A DNA stretch of 36,333 nucleotides from Gammaproteobacteria bacterium (GCA_024763185.1 JANTFY010000002.1:1-36333), one strand, 5' to 3'; positions 1 through 7,313 are shown, numbered from the stretch's first letter. The notes: generated by a model from the letters alone, not told the origin. Program-made: numbers and translations.

Positions 1-58
1 GCGGCTCACGCTTGGGAGTTACTATGAGATTCCCGTTACTGTCAAACTACGGGTGCCT

Positions 59-75
59 CCCCAGCAAAGCTGGGG
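59..75. other. Perfect hairpin downstream of the IS91-like transposase
   Basis: CCCCAGC, a three-base AAA loop and GCTGGGG form a perfect 7-bp stem 16 to 32 bases beyond the transposase stop codon. No T-run follows it in the direction of the gene, so it is not a typical rho-independent terminator. IS91-family elements have a subterminal hairpin at the end where rolling-circle transfer terminates (terIS), and the position fits that role. I could not identify the exact IS end, so this reading is inference. Confidence 0.4.
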
Positions 76-844
76 GGTCTCCATTTTGTACTAGAAAAGC
101 CAACTTGAAGCTGGTGATGCGCGAGCGCCAGGTAGCAAATCCGGCGACAGTAACAATGCCCCCTTTTTGAAGAGATGCGCCAGTATTCGGTCTATGATTG
201 ACTGATCTTTAATACAGGCAATTATCCGGGCTTCGCCCCCGCACTTTGTGCAAATAGATACATCAATGTTGAAAACACGTTTGAGCATTTGCGCCCAGGT
301 CATTGCCTTGAGTCGCTTTTCTGGCATGCTGTCATCAATGGAATTTAGTGGACTTCCTTTTCCGCGTTTTGCCGGTGTCACATCTGCACGGAATTGTCTG
401 TTAGGCGCGAATACACCATGAAACCGTGTCAGATTCACCCTGGGCCTGGGTATGAGTGCAGCCAGTTTCGCGATGAAATCCATCGGCTCAAATATGACAT
501 GTGTGGTGCCGTCACTGTAGGGTGTTTTAAGCTGATAACGGATATTACCTGAAGATGTCAGAGAAATATGTCGTTCAGCGATAGCTGGCCTCGTGATATA
601 GCGACATAAATGCTCAAGCTTCTGCCGCTCCCAGACCTGAGTCGCCACCCGGGCGTGTAAACTGATTCCGGATTCTTTAGCCACCTGAGCAAACCGATCA
701 TCTTCATCCCAGGCAGGTATGGTTTGCAGGGTAAATACTTTCCGTCCTTGTTGCGGTCCCACGGTGATACGGTAACTAACCTTGCAACCGACTACCTGTT
801 GCATCGGGTCTTCATCAGCAGGCTCTAAATTTAAATAGCAATTC

Positions 845-892
845 TCGGCTTAAGCATCCTGCGTCGCTCTACCTCCTGCATCCTTGCAGTCG
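845..892 (-). repeat. 48-bp palindromic insertion in the transposase gene (copy C)
   Basis: A 48-base block splits a Glu codon of the transposase between DDE and NCYLNLEP. Read in the gene direction it begins CGACTGCAAGGATGCAGG and ends TTAAGCCGA. It has a 5-bp hairpin (CTGCA, loop AGGA, TGCAG) at bases 4-17 and adds an in-frame TAA stop. The insertion at 1333-1380 is also 48 bp, ends in GCCGA and has a hairpin at the same internal place, so the two may belong to one family although overall identity is low. Confidence 0.65.
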
Positions 893-1077
893 TCATCGTC
901 CCGTTCGAGTATCCCTTCTCGCTCCAGAAATCCAGCCACCCGGCTGCTTAGCTTGTGGAGTAATTCTATCAATTCCTGTTGTTCCGGCTCGTTGATTCGC
1001 TTGAATCGCGTTTTACCGTATTGGTTCTTTATGAACACTCCGTCCAAAAACAGCATGTGGAAATGCACATTGAGATT

Positions 1078-1150
1078 ATTTCGGGCATCCTGCCCTCCAC
1101 CCCTACGGGGTCAGCCTTAGGCTGTTTAAAATCGTTTCCGACGATTTTAT
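1078..1150 (-). repeat. 73-bp multi-hairpin element, copy 1, in the transposase gene
   Basis: This block lies between the codons for SAL and NLN, just before the HUH motif, and shifts the frame. In the gene direction it has four stem-loops in a row: AAAATCGT/ACGATTTT, CAGCC/GGCTG, ACCCC/GGGGT and GGGC/GCCC, ending near GATGCCCGA. A second copy lies at 1466-1536 in the opposite orientation with the same order of stems. Several differences between the copies are compensatory and keep the pairing, which points to a structured mobile repeat rather than random sequence. Confidence 0.8.
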
Positions 1151-1332
1151 CAAAGCACTGCCAAAACGTTGAATCAGCGTCACTGATCCGGTTTGCGCTG
1201 TTTTTCGGGTATAGCCGGATTTTTTGATCACATGGCCAGAAATTGCCCGATATACTATCCCAAGCGCTCTACTCATTAATTCCGGTCGGCTGGTAAAAAG
1301 AAACCGTAATTGAAATGGAAAACTTAATACCC

Positions 1333-1380
1333 TCGGCAATTGCTCCTGCATTGCCCTAATACATGCCATTCATGGCATTA
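1333..1380 (-). repeat. 48-bp palindromic insertion in the transposase gene (copy B)
   Basis: A 48-base block splits the Trp codon of RQ-WVLSFP. In the gene direction it begins TAATGCCATGAATGGCATG and ends ATTGCCGA. It has two hairpins: TGCCAT/ATGGCA with a two-base loop, and GGCAAT/ATTGCC around GCAGGAGCA. Its length is a multiple of three but it brings an in-frame TGA. Compare the 845-892 insertion, which shares the length, the GCCGA end and the hairpin position. Confidence 0.7.
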
Positions 1381-1465
1381 ACTGGCGTATGGATTGTTTT
1401 GGTAAAACCTCATTCACTAATAAAGCAGCACTTTCAGCCATACGCCTTACCCCGCAACTCGGGCA

Positions 1466-1536
1466 CAAAATCGTCTGGAGCGATTTTGAACAGTCGAAGA
1501 CTGGCCCAAAGGGCGGAGGGCTGGATGCCCGGAGTA
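1466..1536 (+). repeat. 71-bp multi-hairpin element, copy 2 (inverted), in the transposase gene
   Basis: This block lies between the Phe of CKRRGF and the Cys of CPSCG. On the plus strand it reads AAAATCGT/GCGATTTT, then CAGTC/GACTG, GCCC/GGGC and GGGC/GCCC, then GGAGTA. It is an inverted second copy of the element at 1078-1150. Short A-runs flank it on both sides, but I could not settle the exact ends or a target-site duplication. Its 71 bases shift the frame of the transposase. Confidence 0.8.
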
Positions 1537-1865
1537 AAACCCTCTGCGCTTGCAGCTGAATGCGACCAGGTGCTCATGGTGGCAATGGGTGCATTGCACC
1601 CTCATGAATCCGTACTCCAATCGGCCACACTTGAGGAAGTCGTCAAACTCCTGTTGAACGTACAATGGCAATGCCTTGCCGTGACAGGTCATCATGTCCC
1701 TGAATTCTGGGTAATATCGTTCAACAATTTGATATAGAAGCGTCCTTTCAGGCTGATGACGCTGATAGAGTTGAGTTGGGGCTGATCCTTCCTTGATCGG
1801 TGCAGGTAACATGCGGCTCTCCTTTCCTTGGAGGGCCTTTTGTTCTCATAATATTCTCTATTAGA

Positions 1866-1888
1866 CTAATATTTCTGACCAATATTAG
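1866..1888. promoter_or_regulatory. Inverted repeat upstream of the toxin-antitoxin pair
   Basis: CTAATATT and AATATTAG form a perfect 8-bp inverted repeat separated by seven bases, about 60 bases upstream of the antitoxin start. Phd/YefM-type antitoxins usually repress their own operon by binding such palindromes, so this is a candidate operator. It could equally belong to the neighbouring IS end. Confidence 0.4.
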
Positions 1889-1947
1889 CTAAGACAGCTC
1901 GAATCATTTAAAATGAACGAATCGAACGATATAAAACGGTGAATATT

Positions 1948-2208
1948 ATGGATGCTCTTTCTGCCAACGAGGCCAAAACCCACTTCGGCGATATGCTCTT
2001 AAAGGCTCAGCGTGCGCCGATTCAGATTAACAAGAATGGCAAGCCGGTAGCCGTTGTGATCTCGGCAGAGGAGTACGAGAGCATCGAGGCATTGAAACTT
2101 CGGCTGTTACAATCCCGGCTCGCCCAGGCTCAGGCCGATATTGCCGCCAGCAATTTGATTGATGGTGAGGCGTTCTTTGATGAACTGGAATCGGGTAAAC
2201 ACGACTGA
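1948..2208 (+). CDS. Type II antitoxin, Phd/YefM family
   Basis: This 86-residue protein has the Phd/YefM N-terminal DNA-binding fold. The signature residues are SANEAKTHFGDMLLKAQ (the FG(D)ML helix), then PIQINKNGKPVAVVIS and AEEYESI. Its C-terminal half is a helical tail, expected to wrap the toxin. The start at 1948 is preferred over the in-frame GTG at 1939 because it leaves GGTGA about six bases upstream and gives the usual MDALSANEAK-type beginning. The toxin gene follows 29 bases later on the same strand, so the two are probably co-transcribed. The role is to neutralise the toxin and autoregulate the operon, as known for the family. Confidence 0.88.
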   Translation: MDALSANEAKTHFGDMLLKAQRAPIQINKNGKPVAVVISAEEYESIEALKLRLLQSRLAQAQADIAASNLIDGEAFFDELESGKHD

Positions 2209-2237
2209 CAATAAATATCCTGTCCAGGCCAAATTCC

Positions 2238-2546
2238 GTGCCAAACTACCGCCTAACACCGGACGCAAAAGCTGACCTTATCGAAATACGCGGTTACACC
2301 TTCGAGCAGTGGGGTGCCGATCAGTCCAGAAAATATTTGTCCGATCTGCGTCAGACCATTCGACTGCTAACCGAAACACCGTCCATTGGAAAAGCACGTC
2401 CTGATGTTGGAGCCAATGTAATGAGCTTTCCCCATGTCAGCCATGTCATTTACTACGTTATTCATAAAAAAGAGCTAGTGGTATTTGGTGTACTGCATAA
2501 ACGGATGGTGCCAGTCAAACACCTGATCGATCGGGACACGATTTAA
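2238..2546 (+). CDS. Type II toxin, RelE/ParE superfamily
   Basis: This 102-residue protein has the ParE-like layout: an N-terminal YRLTPDAKADLIEIRGYTFEQWG helix-hairpin, then SIGKARPDVG, then the beta strands SHVIYYVIHKKELVVFGVLHKRM. The ParE branch poisons DNA gyrase and the RelE branch cuts mRNA. The N-terminal wording and the HKRM end favour ParE, but the target cannot be told from sequence. The start is a GTG (MPNYRLT), chosen because that is where family members begin; no strong ribosome site is visible. It is paired with the Phd/YefM antitoxin just upstream, in a region of transposon debris. Confidence 0.87.
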   Translation: MPNYRLTPDAKADLIEIRGYTFEQWGADQSRKYLSDLRQTIRLLTETPSIGKARPDVGANVMSFPHVSHVIYYVIHKKELVVFGVLHKRMVPVKHLIDRDTI

Positions 2547-2873
2547 AACGAAAACTAACCCTATTAATTTCAAAAATAAAATGAATTCAATGGGGATTTT
2601 GTGGACTCTAAATGCTCAACCAATAACTCATGCAGCTTGCCATTCTCTCCCTTATCCATGGTTTCCTTTAAAACAGCGTGCCATTCATCCCTTTAATTTC
2701 AGATATCTCACTCAAATAATTACTCGCTATGGTTTAGTTCTCCCCCGACGACCCGCAAGCAACCTCAGGGGCTTGGTGAGAGGGAAGGTTTTATTGCATT
2801 TACGGCATTGGGCCTAATAGTACTGCTCCTTTTCATTACTGACATTCACCAGATAAAACTTATTACGCTTGTC
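2547..2873. other. Gene-free accessory spacer
   Basis: I find no convincing gene here on either strand. Open frames of up to about 80 codons exist but have no ribosome site, no recognisable domain and no family resemblance. The stretch separates the toxin gene from the second transposase relic and may be decayed mobile-element DNA. Confidence 0.5.
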
Positions 2874-3220
2874 TCACTCGTCTTCGTGGTAATACTCAAA
2901 CAGATTTATATGATGATTTTTGCATTCCGGATTCGGACAACTGGCATAGGGTATGGAATGCGGAAGGCAACGATGAAAGGCTTTAAGCACACTGACATTG
3001 GAGTAGGCAATATGAGTCTGTTTACAGCGCTTGCACACATGCTTGATCACCCCGTCATTGATTTTGTTGTCATATGCGTATTTGGTGGCTGAATGTCCTT
3101 TTCAGACAGACCGAAATTATCATAGGCGGGGTTTCGACAGACATTGGCATCAATAGAGAAACCCGTCAGGCTTGGGCTCACCACAGACGGGATTTCGATG
3201 TGTTTCCGTACACTGCTCAT
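2874..3220 (-). pseudogene. Frameshifted relic of a zinc-ribbon transposase N-terminus
   Basis: Reading from an ATG at 3220, the first frame gives MSSVRKHIEIPSVVSP and then GFSIDANVCRNPAYDNFGLS to about 3100. After a single frame change near 3095 the reading continues as ATKYAYDNKINDGVIKHVC, KRCKQTHIAYSNVSVLKAF and CPNPECKNHHINLFEYY, ending at a TGA at 2874. The CxNPxYxNFG, CxxC and CPNPEC pairs are zinc-ribbon signatures of the N-terminal region of some insertion-sequence transposases. The catalytic part is missing. The total span is not a multiple of three, as expected for one frameshift. The exact IS family is not recognised. Confidence 0.65.
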
Positions 3221-3405
3221 AAGATTAGGGAAAAGTTAAGCCTTTCTTAGCGCGTAAAAAAGGCTTTTTTGATTTCTAACTATTAAACGCTTTTTGCGTA
3301 GGACTTCCATAATTTCTAGTTATTTCAATAGGATAGAGTCCTTTTATCTATCCCGTTGTTTTGTCGAAATTCCGTTTTTTTATCACAAAATTCCGAACGT
3401 CTATC

Positions 3406-3440
3406 AAAAACCCCCCCCCGAAAGCAGGGTCTTTTTTAAT
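3406..3440 (-). terminator. Possible terminator with a nine-base C/G homopolymer
   Basis: On the minus strand, downstream of the cold-shock gene, AAAAAAGACCC, a short loop and a run of nine G are followed by TTTTT. The CCC/GGG stem with flanking A and T runs resembles a two-way rho-independent terminator whose G-run has grown by slippage. The run (C on the plus strand) is at 3411-3419. Confidence 0.45.
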
Positions 3441-3452
3441 CCGATTACATCA

Positions 3453-3478
3453 ATTGCTTCTTATAAACCAGAAGCAAT
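3453..3478. other. Perfect 9-bp hairpin in the cold-shock gene 3' region
   Basis: ATTGCTTCT and AGAAGCAAT pair perfectly around an eight-base loop, 21 bases beyond the stop codon of the cold-shock gene. No T-run follows directly in either direction, so it may stabilise the 3' end of the transcript or act with the next hairpin at 3406-3440. Confidence 0.5.
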
Positions 3479-3498
3479 CAACGCGAATAGAAATTAAA

Positions 3499-3702
3499 CT
3501 ATTCAGCTGTAACGTTTGCAGCCTGCGGGCCTTTAGGTCCTGATTCAACGTCAAAATTGACCGTCTGGCCTTCATTCAACACTTTGAAACCTGAACCCTG
3601 GATCGCAGAATAATGGACAAAAACGTCCGCACTGCCATCAGAAGGAGAAATAAAGCCGAAGCCCTTGGATTCGTTAAACCACTTAACGGTACCTGTAGTC
3701 AT
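3499..3702 (-). CDS. Cold-shock domain protein (CspA family)
   Basis: This 67-residue protein is a single cold-shock domain that binds single-stranded RNA and DNA and melts RNA secondary structure in the cytoplasm. RNP1 is visible as KGFGFI and RNP2 as VFVHYSAI. The beginning TGTVKWFNESKGFG and the end GPQAANV are typical of CspA-type proteins, and the length is normal. The ATG at 3702 has AAAGG about nine bases upstream. Upstream on the same strand, TTGTTG and TATATT separated by 15 bases could be its promoter, but the spacing is short. Which paralogue (CspA, C, D or E) cannot be decided. Confidence 0.93.
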   Translation of the reverse strand: MTTGTVKWFNESKGFGFISPSDGSADVFVHYSAIQGSGFKVLNEGQTVNFDVESGPKGPQAANVTAE

Positions 3703-3941
3703 GATAATTACCTTTAAAAAATGAAAATATAATCATGTGCATATCACAACAAGGTAATTACAGGAAAGACCGGGGTGGAACTTCTGGCAAACTTAATGGA
3801 CGTGCAACTGATTGTAAAAAACCAACGCTTAATTGAATCTGCCAGGCATCTACAATTAAGGGTCAGCGTGATACAGTATATACCAAATAATTCACATTTC
3901 ACCTTTTTTTAAGGTGACCGGCATGGCTGCATAAAACTCTA

Positions 3942-4286
3942 TCAATATTCGAACAGCAACAACTCAGACAAGTCCGGCTGCCATAAATACCGTTTCAAAT
4001 TCACTCGGTTATTCGACACAACAACACCCTCTTGCCATAACAGGTCTGCCTGTCGTCGAGCTTTTTCACCACCCGCCTTGAAAGCCAGTTGACCATTACT
4101 TTTAAGTACGCGGTGCCAGGGAATATGCAACTTATCTGGCGTATTCCTAAGCACTGAACCCACCAGGCGCGCCCTGCCTGGCAAACCAGCCAGATCGGCT
4201 ATCAAACCATAACTGGCGACTTTTCCAGGTGGGATTTTAAAAACCATAGAGCGGATTTGTTGGGCTTTTTGAGTATTTAATGACAT
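3942..4286 (-). CDS. Alkyltransferase-like protein (ATL, MGMT fold without the reactive Cys)
   Basis: The 114-residue protein is the C-terminal DNA-binding domain of the O6-alkylguanine alkyltransferase family. The helix-turn-helix region IPPGKVASYGLIADLAGLPG, the flipping region ARLVGSVLRNTP and the active-site loop IPWHRVL are clear. The family's reactive Cys of PCHRV is Trp here (PWHRV), the hallmark of ATL proteins. These bind O6-alkylguanine without removing the alkyl group and hand the lesion to nucleotide excision repair. The start ATG at 4286 (MSLNTQKAQQIRSMV) is chosen over an upstream TTG at 4298. The gene is divergent from the M48 protease gene, with about 80 bases between their starts. 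Confidence 0.87.
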   Translation of the reverse strand: MSLNTQKAQQIRSMVFKIPPGKVASYGLIADLAGLPGRARLVGSVLRNTPDKLHIPWHRVLKSNGQLAFKAGGEKARRQADLLWQEGVVVSNNRVNLKRYLWQPDLSELLLFEY

Positions 4287-4368
4287 TTGAATAAACAAAG
4301 ATAAGAGCTTCGATTATATTATAGTGCTCCCTACGATTTCCCGTATTGACGGATACTGTGTAAAAGCC

Positions 4369-5166
4369 ATGAAATCATTCAGTCTCAAAGCCCTAAAGAT
4401 CATCCTTGCGGTACTCTTGATCAGTGCCTGTGCCACCAACATAGCCGGTCGAAAACAACTCATGTTGATCTCCGAGAACGAGGCCATTAAAGCCTCAAAA
4501 CAAGCTTATTCCCAGACACTTCAACCTTTCGCCGAAGAAGGCAAGTTGGACAGTGATCCAGCCCTTGTGATACGGGTCAATAACATCACCAACCGACTGG
4601 TGAAACAGGCAAAAGTTCTGCGCAAGGACAGTGCAAACTGGCAATGGAGCGTAAAAGTGATTGATGACCCAAATACGGTCAACGCCTGGTGCATGGCCGG
4701 CGGAAGAATGGCTATCTACACGGGTCTTATTGAAAAACTCGATGCAAGCGATGATGAAATTGCCCAGGTCATGGGGCATGAAATAGCGCATGCCCTGGCC
4801 AACCATTCAGCGGAACGCATATCCGTAGCCATGGCCAGTGACATGGCTTTAGGGATCTATCAAAGCAGTACCAATGCATCGGCAACTTCGACCGGGCTGG
4901 CCACGATTGCTGCGCAAGTGGCACTGAAACTGCCAAACAGTCGAACCTCTGAAAGTGAGGCGGATAAGATAGGCATAGAGCTTGCCGCCCGCGCCGGTTA
5001 TGATCCGCATGCCGCGGTCAGCTTGTGGAAGAAAATGGCAAAGGTCAGTGGGCATGGCGGTCTGGAATTTTTGAGTACCCATCCGGCACCCAAGAATCGC
5101 GAAAAAACCCTGAAAAACCTCATACCGAAAATGATGCCACTGTACCAGGCCGCGCGCGATAAATAA
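4369..5166 (+). CDS. M48-family metalloprotease lipoprotein
   Basis: This 265-residue protein begins with a lipoprotein signal peptide: MKSFSLKALKI, a hydrophobic stretch, and the lipobox LISAC with Cys21. It therefore sits on a membrane facing the periplasm. The zinc site HEIAH is at residues 137-141 and the third ligand Glu is near 197 in SESEAD. This layout matches the periplasmic M48 group (LoiP/YcaL/BepA-like without TPRs), which trims outer-membrane assembly intermediates. Upstream in-frame codons (from 4324) would add residues before the signal peptide, so ATG 4369 is chosen. It converges on dapB, with only four bases between stop codons. The exact orthologue is not assigned. Confidence 0.87.
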   Translation: MKSFSLKALKIILAVLLISACATNIAGRKQLMLISENEAIKASKQAYSQTLQPFAEEGKLDSDPALVIRVNNITNRLVKQAKVLRKDSANWQWSVKVIDDPNTVNAWCMAGGRMAIYTGLIEKLDASDDEIAQVMGHEIAHALANHSAERISVAMASDMALGIYQSSTNASATSTGLATIAAQVALKLPNSRTSESEADKIGIELAARAGYDPHAAVSLWKKMAKVSGHGGLEFLSTHPAPKNREKTLKNLIPKMMPLYQAARDK

Positions 5167-5170
5167 GGGT

Positions 5171-5974
5171 TCAGGATAAATCCAGCACATCCATCATATC
5201 GAATAGGCCACGCTCTTTCGCAGACAACCACTCGGCTGCCCGGATTGCGCCTTTGGCAAAAGTCATGCGACTGGAGGCCTTATGGGTGATCTCGATTCTT
5301 TCACCGATGCCGGCAAACATCACGGTGTGCTCACCGACAATGTCTCCGGCACGGATGGTTTCAAAACCGATAGTCTTTCGATCCCTCTCTCCAGTCTGAC
5401 CTTGTCGGCCATACACGGCACAATCCTTTAAATCACGTCCCAGGGTTTCTGCAACGACCTGGCCCATTTTTAATGCCGTTCCGGAGGGTGCATCCACCTT
5501 GTGGCGGTGATGCGCTTCCACCACCTCGATATCAACGTCGTCACCCAGCACCTTGGCTGCCATCTGCAGCAATTTTAAAGAAAGATTAACACCCACGCTC
5601 ATGTTAGGTGCATAAACAATTGCGATAGACTCGGCCGCCTTTTTTATTTTCTGTTCCAGTGCTTCGTCACAACCTGTTGTGCCAATAACCAGCTTTCGTT
5701 GCTTGGCCACGCAGTAATCGATATGCGAAGTGGTAATGGTCGGATGAGTGAAATCAATCAGTACATCAAAATCAGCGGCCTGACCCAGAGAGGGCGACAC
5801 AGGAACCCTTAATGGATGGCCAATACCGGCCAGATCTCCGACATCGGTTCCAATCAGGCTACTGTCTGCCCGCTCTGTCGCCGCGGATAATCGACACCGA
5901 TCTGATTGCTCGCAGGCCTCGATCAATGTTCGACCCATTCGGCCGCCGGCACCGGCTATGGCGATGTTAGTCAT
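5171..5974 (-). CDS. dapB: 4-hydroxy-tetrahydrodipicolinate reductase
   Basis: DapB reduces hydroxy-tetrahydrodipicolinate with NAD(P)H in the lysine and meso-diaminopimelate pathway, so it supplies both amino acid and cell-wall precursor. The 267-residue length is normal. The N-terminal nucleotide-binding loop is AGAGGRMGRTL. FTHPT and the loop PNMSVGVNL follow, and the catalytic and substrate-binding motif is HHRHKVDAPSGTA. The end AEWL..KERGLFDMMDVL is typical. AAAGG lies about ten bases before the ATG. It follows dnaJ on the same strand with a 109-base gap. The dnaJ-dapB order is common in gammaproteobacteria, where carA often follows; here a convergent protease gene takes that place. Confidence 0.97.
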   Translation of the reverse strand: MTNIAIAGAGGRMGRTLIEACEQSDRCRLSAATERADSSLIGTDVGDLAGIGHPLRVPVSPSLGQAADFDVLIDFTHPTITTSHIDYCVAKQRKLVIGTTGCDEALEQKIKKAAESIAIVYAPNMSVGVNLSLKLLQMAAKVLGDDVDIEVVEAHHRHKVDAPSGTALKMGQVVAETLGRDLKDCAVYGRQGQTGERDRKTIGFETIRAGDIVGEHTVMFAGIGERIEITHKASSRMTFAKGAIRAAEWLSAKERGLFDMMDVLDLS

Positions 5975-6083
5975 GGGGGTATACCTTTCAGATTATTTCA
6001 AACCAATATTTTAAACCACAGAGCAGACGAAGGACACTGGGGTTTAAGCGCTACGGTTTGCAAAATTAAAACCTAGAAAACTC

Positions 6084-7202
6084 TCAGGGTTTCATGTCTT
6101 CAAAGAATTTTTTTACACCGTCCAGCCAGGAATGCTCATTGGGACTGTGCTTTTTGTTGGATTTACCCATCGACTCGCCGAGTTGTTCCAGAATAGCCTG
6201 TTGTTCTTTATTGAGTTTAACCGGCGTTTCAACCACAACGCGGCAAATCAAATCACCCACAGCACCACCGCGTACCGGTTTGACACCCTTGCCACGCATG
6301 CGAAACAACTTATGAGTTTGCGTACCGGCGGGTATTTTCAGGTTTAAACGTCCGTTCAGGCTGGGTACTTCTAATTCACCGCCTAATGCCGCGGTGACGA
6401 TATTGATCGGCACATCGCAGTAAAGATCGGCATTGTCGCGCTCAAAGATGGCATGCGGTTTGACCCGAATCTGCACATACAGGTCACCCGGGGGTGCACC
6501 ACGCTCGCCCATTTCACCTTCCCCACTCAAACGAATGCGGTCACCATTATCCACCCCGGCAGGTACGTCCACCGACAGCGACTTGTAATGTTTAACACGC
6601 CCTTCACCGTGGCAGGTATTACAGGGTTCCTTGATCACCTGGCCGGTTCCCCGACAGCTTGGGCAGGTTTGCTGTACCGAGAAAAATCCCTGTTGCATAC
6701 GCACCTGCCCATGTCCGGCACAGGTGGTACAGGTTTCTGGCGAGGTCCCCTTACGGGCACCGGTGCCTGCGCAATCGGTACAGGTTTTATGCGTGGGGAC
6801 TTTAATTTTAACCGTGGTACCGGCCACTGCATCTTCCAGTGTTAATTCAAGATTGTATTGCAGGTCTGCACCCTTGCGTACACGGGTGCCACCGCCACCA
6901 CTGAAAATATCTCCAAAGATATCACTGAAGGCATCGCCGAAACCGCCGCCACCAAATCCACCGCCGGCCTGCTGGTTGACACCGGCATGGCCAAACTGGT
7001 CATAGGCCGCGCGTTTTTGGGAATCCGACAACACTTCGTAGGCTTCCTTGGCTTCCTTGAATTTATGCTCGGTTTCCTCGTCGGCATCGGTATTACGATC
7101 CGGATGATACTTCATCGCCAGACGACGGAAGGCCTTTTTCAATTCAGCCTCGGAGGCCGATCTGCTAACACCCAGAACTTCGTAATAATCTCGTTGTGAC
7201 AT
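6084..7202 (-). CDS. dnaJ: Chaperone protein DnaJ (Hsp40)
   Basis: This co-chaperone stimulates DnaK ATPase activity and delivers unfolded clients. The 372-residue protein has the full type I layout. The J domain (about 1-70) has the HPD motif in YHPDRN. A Gly/Phe-rich linker (GGGFGGGGFGDAFSD) follows. The zinc domain has four CxxCxGxG-type repeats (CTDCAGTG, CTTCAGHG, CPSCRGTG, CNTCHGEG). The rest is the C-terminal substrate-binding domain. It lies downstream of dnaK with a 111-base gap that holds a strong hairpin (7260-7287), so its level may be set below that of dnaK by partial termination or mRNA processing. Confidence 0.98.
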   Translation of the reverse strand: MSQRDYYEVLGVSRSASEAELKKAFRRLAMKYHPDRNTDADEETEHKFKEAKEAYEVLSDSQKRAAYDQFGHAGVNQQAGGGFGGGGFGDAFSDIFGDIFSGGGGTRVRKGADLQYNLELTLEDAVAGTTVKIKVPTHKTCTDCAGTGARKGTSPETCTTCAGHGQVRMQQGFFSVQQTCPSCRGTGQVIKEPCNTCHGEGRVKHYKSLSVDVPAGVDNGDRIRLSGEGEMGERGAPPGDLYVQIRVKPHAIFERDNADLYCDVPINIVTAALGGELEVPSLNGRLNLKIPAGTQTHKLFRMRGKGVKPVRGGAVGDLICRVVVETPVKLNKEQQAILEQLGESMGKSNKKHSPNEHSWLDGVKKFFEDMKP

Positions 7203-7259
7203 ATCGATGGATAAATATCAGTGGGCACAGGATTCTGTGCTTGAATTCTAAATATAAAT

Positions 7260-7287
7260 GCGGACGAGTGTTTACACACCCGTCCGC
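7260..7287 (-). promoter_or_regulatory. dnaK-dnaJ intergenic hairpin
   Basis: GCGGACG pairs with CGTCCGC and, after one A-C mismatch, GTGT pairs with ACAC around a four-base loop, giving an 11-bp stem. It lies 26 bases beyond the dnaK stop codon and 57 bases before dnaJ. The following minus-strand sequence is ATTTATATTTAG, not a clean T-run. It is therefore more likely a leaky terminator, or a processing and stability element for the dnaK message, than a full stop. Confidence 0.6.
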
Positions 7288-7313
7288 GAACAGTTGTAGA
7301 TCAGTGGTTAAGC

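Larger units (their letters stand above)
91..1812 (-). pseudogene. IS91-like HUH (Y2) transposase, interrupted by four short palindromic insertions
   Basis: This is a rolling-circle transposase of the IS91 type, read from 1812 down to 91. The N-terminal part has the Cys-rich zinc region (CTHCHHEH, then CKRRGF and CPSCGVRRMAES). The middle has VLSFPFQLRF, TLIQRFGSAL and the HUH metal motif in NLNVHFHMLFLDG. The C-terminal part from about 804 has SYRITVGPQQGRKV, CRYITRPAIA and a CTKCGG finger. The start ATG at 1812 follows an AGGAGA ribosome site. The frame is broken at four places (845-892, 1078-1150, 1333-1380, 1466-1536). At each one, deleting exactly the inserted block rejoins family-typical residues: F-CPSCG, RQ-WVLSFP, SAL-NLN and DDE-NCY. 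The gene is therefore inactive as it stands, but it is otherwise nearly full length and has no other visible lesion. Family membership is recognised from motifs, not from a search. Confidence 0.88.

Noticed and set aside
1078..1536. Integron attC sites
   Set aside because: The hairpin elements resemble attC in being palindromic and about 70 bp, but lack the RYYYAAC and GTTRRRY core sites and lie inside a gene rather than between cassettes.
2581..3092. Two open frames on the plus strand (2581-2817 and 2808-3092)
   Set aside because: The second lies antisense to the transposase relic at 2874-3220, and the first has no ribosome site, domain or sensible composition.
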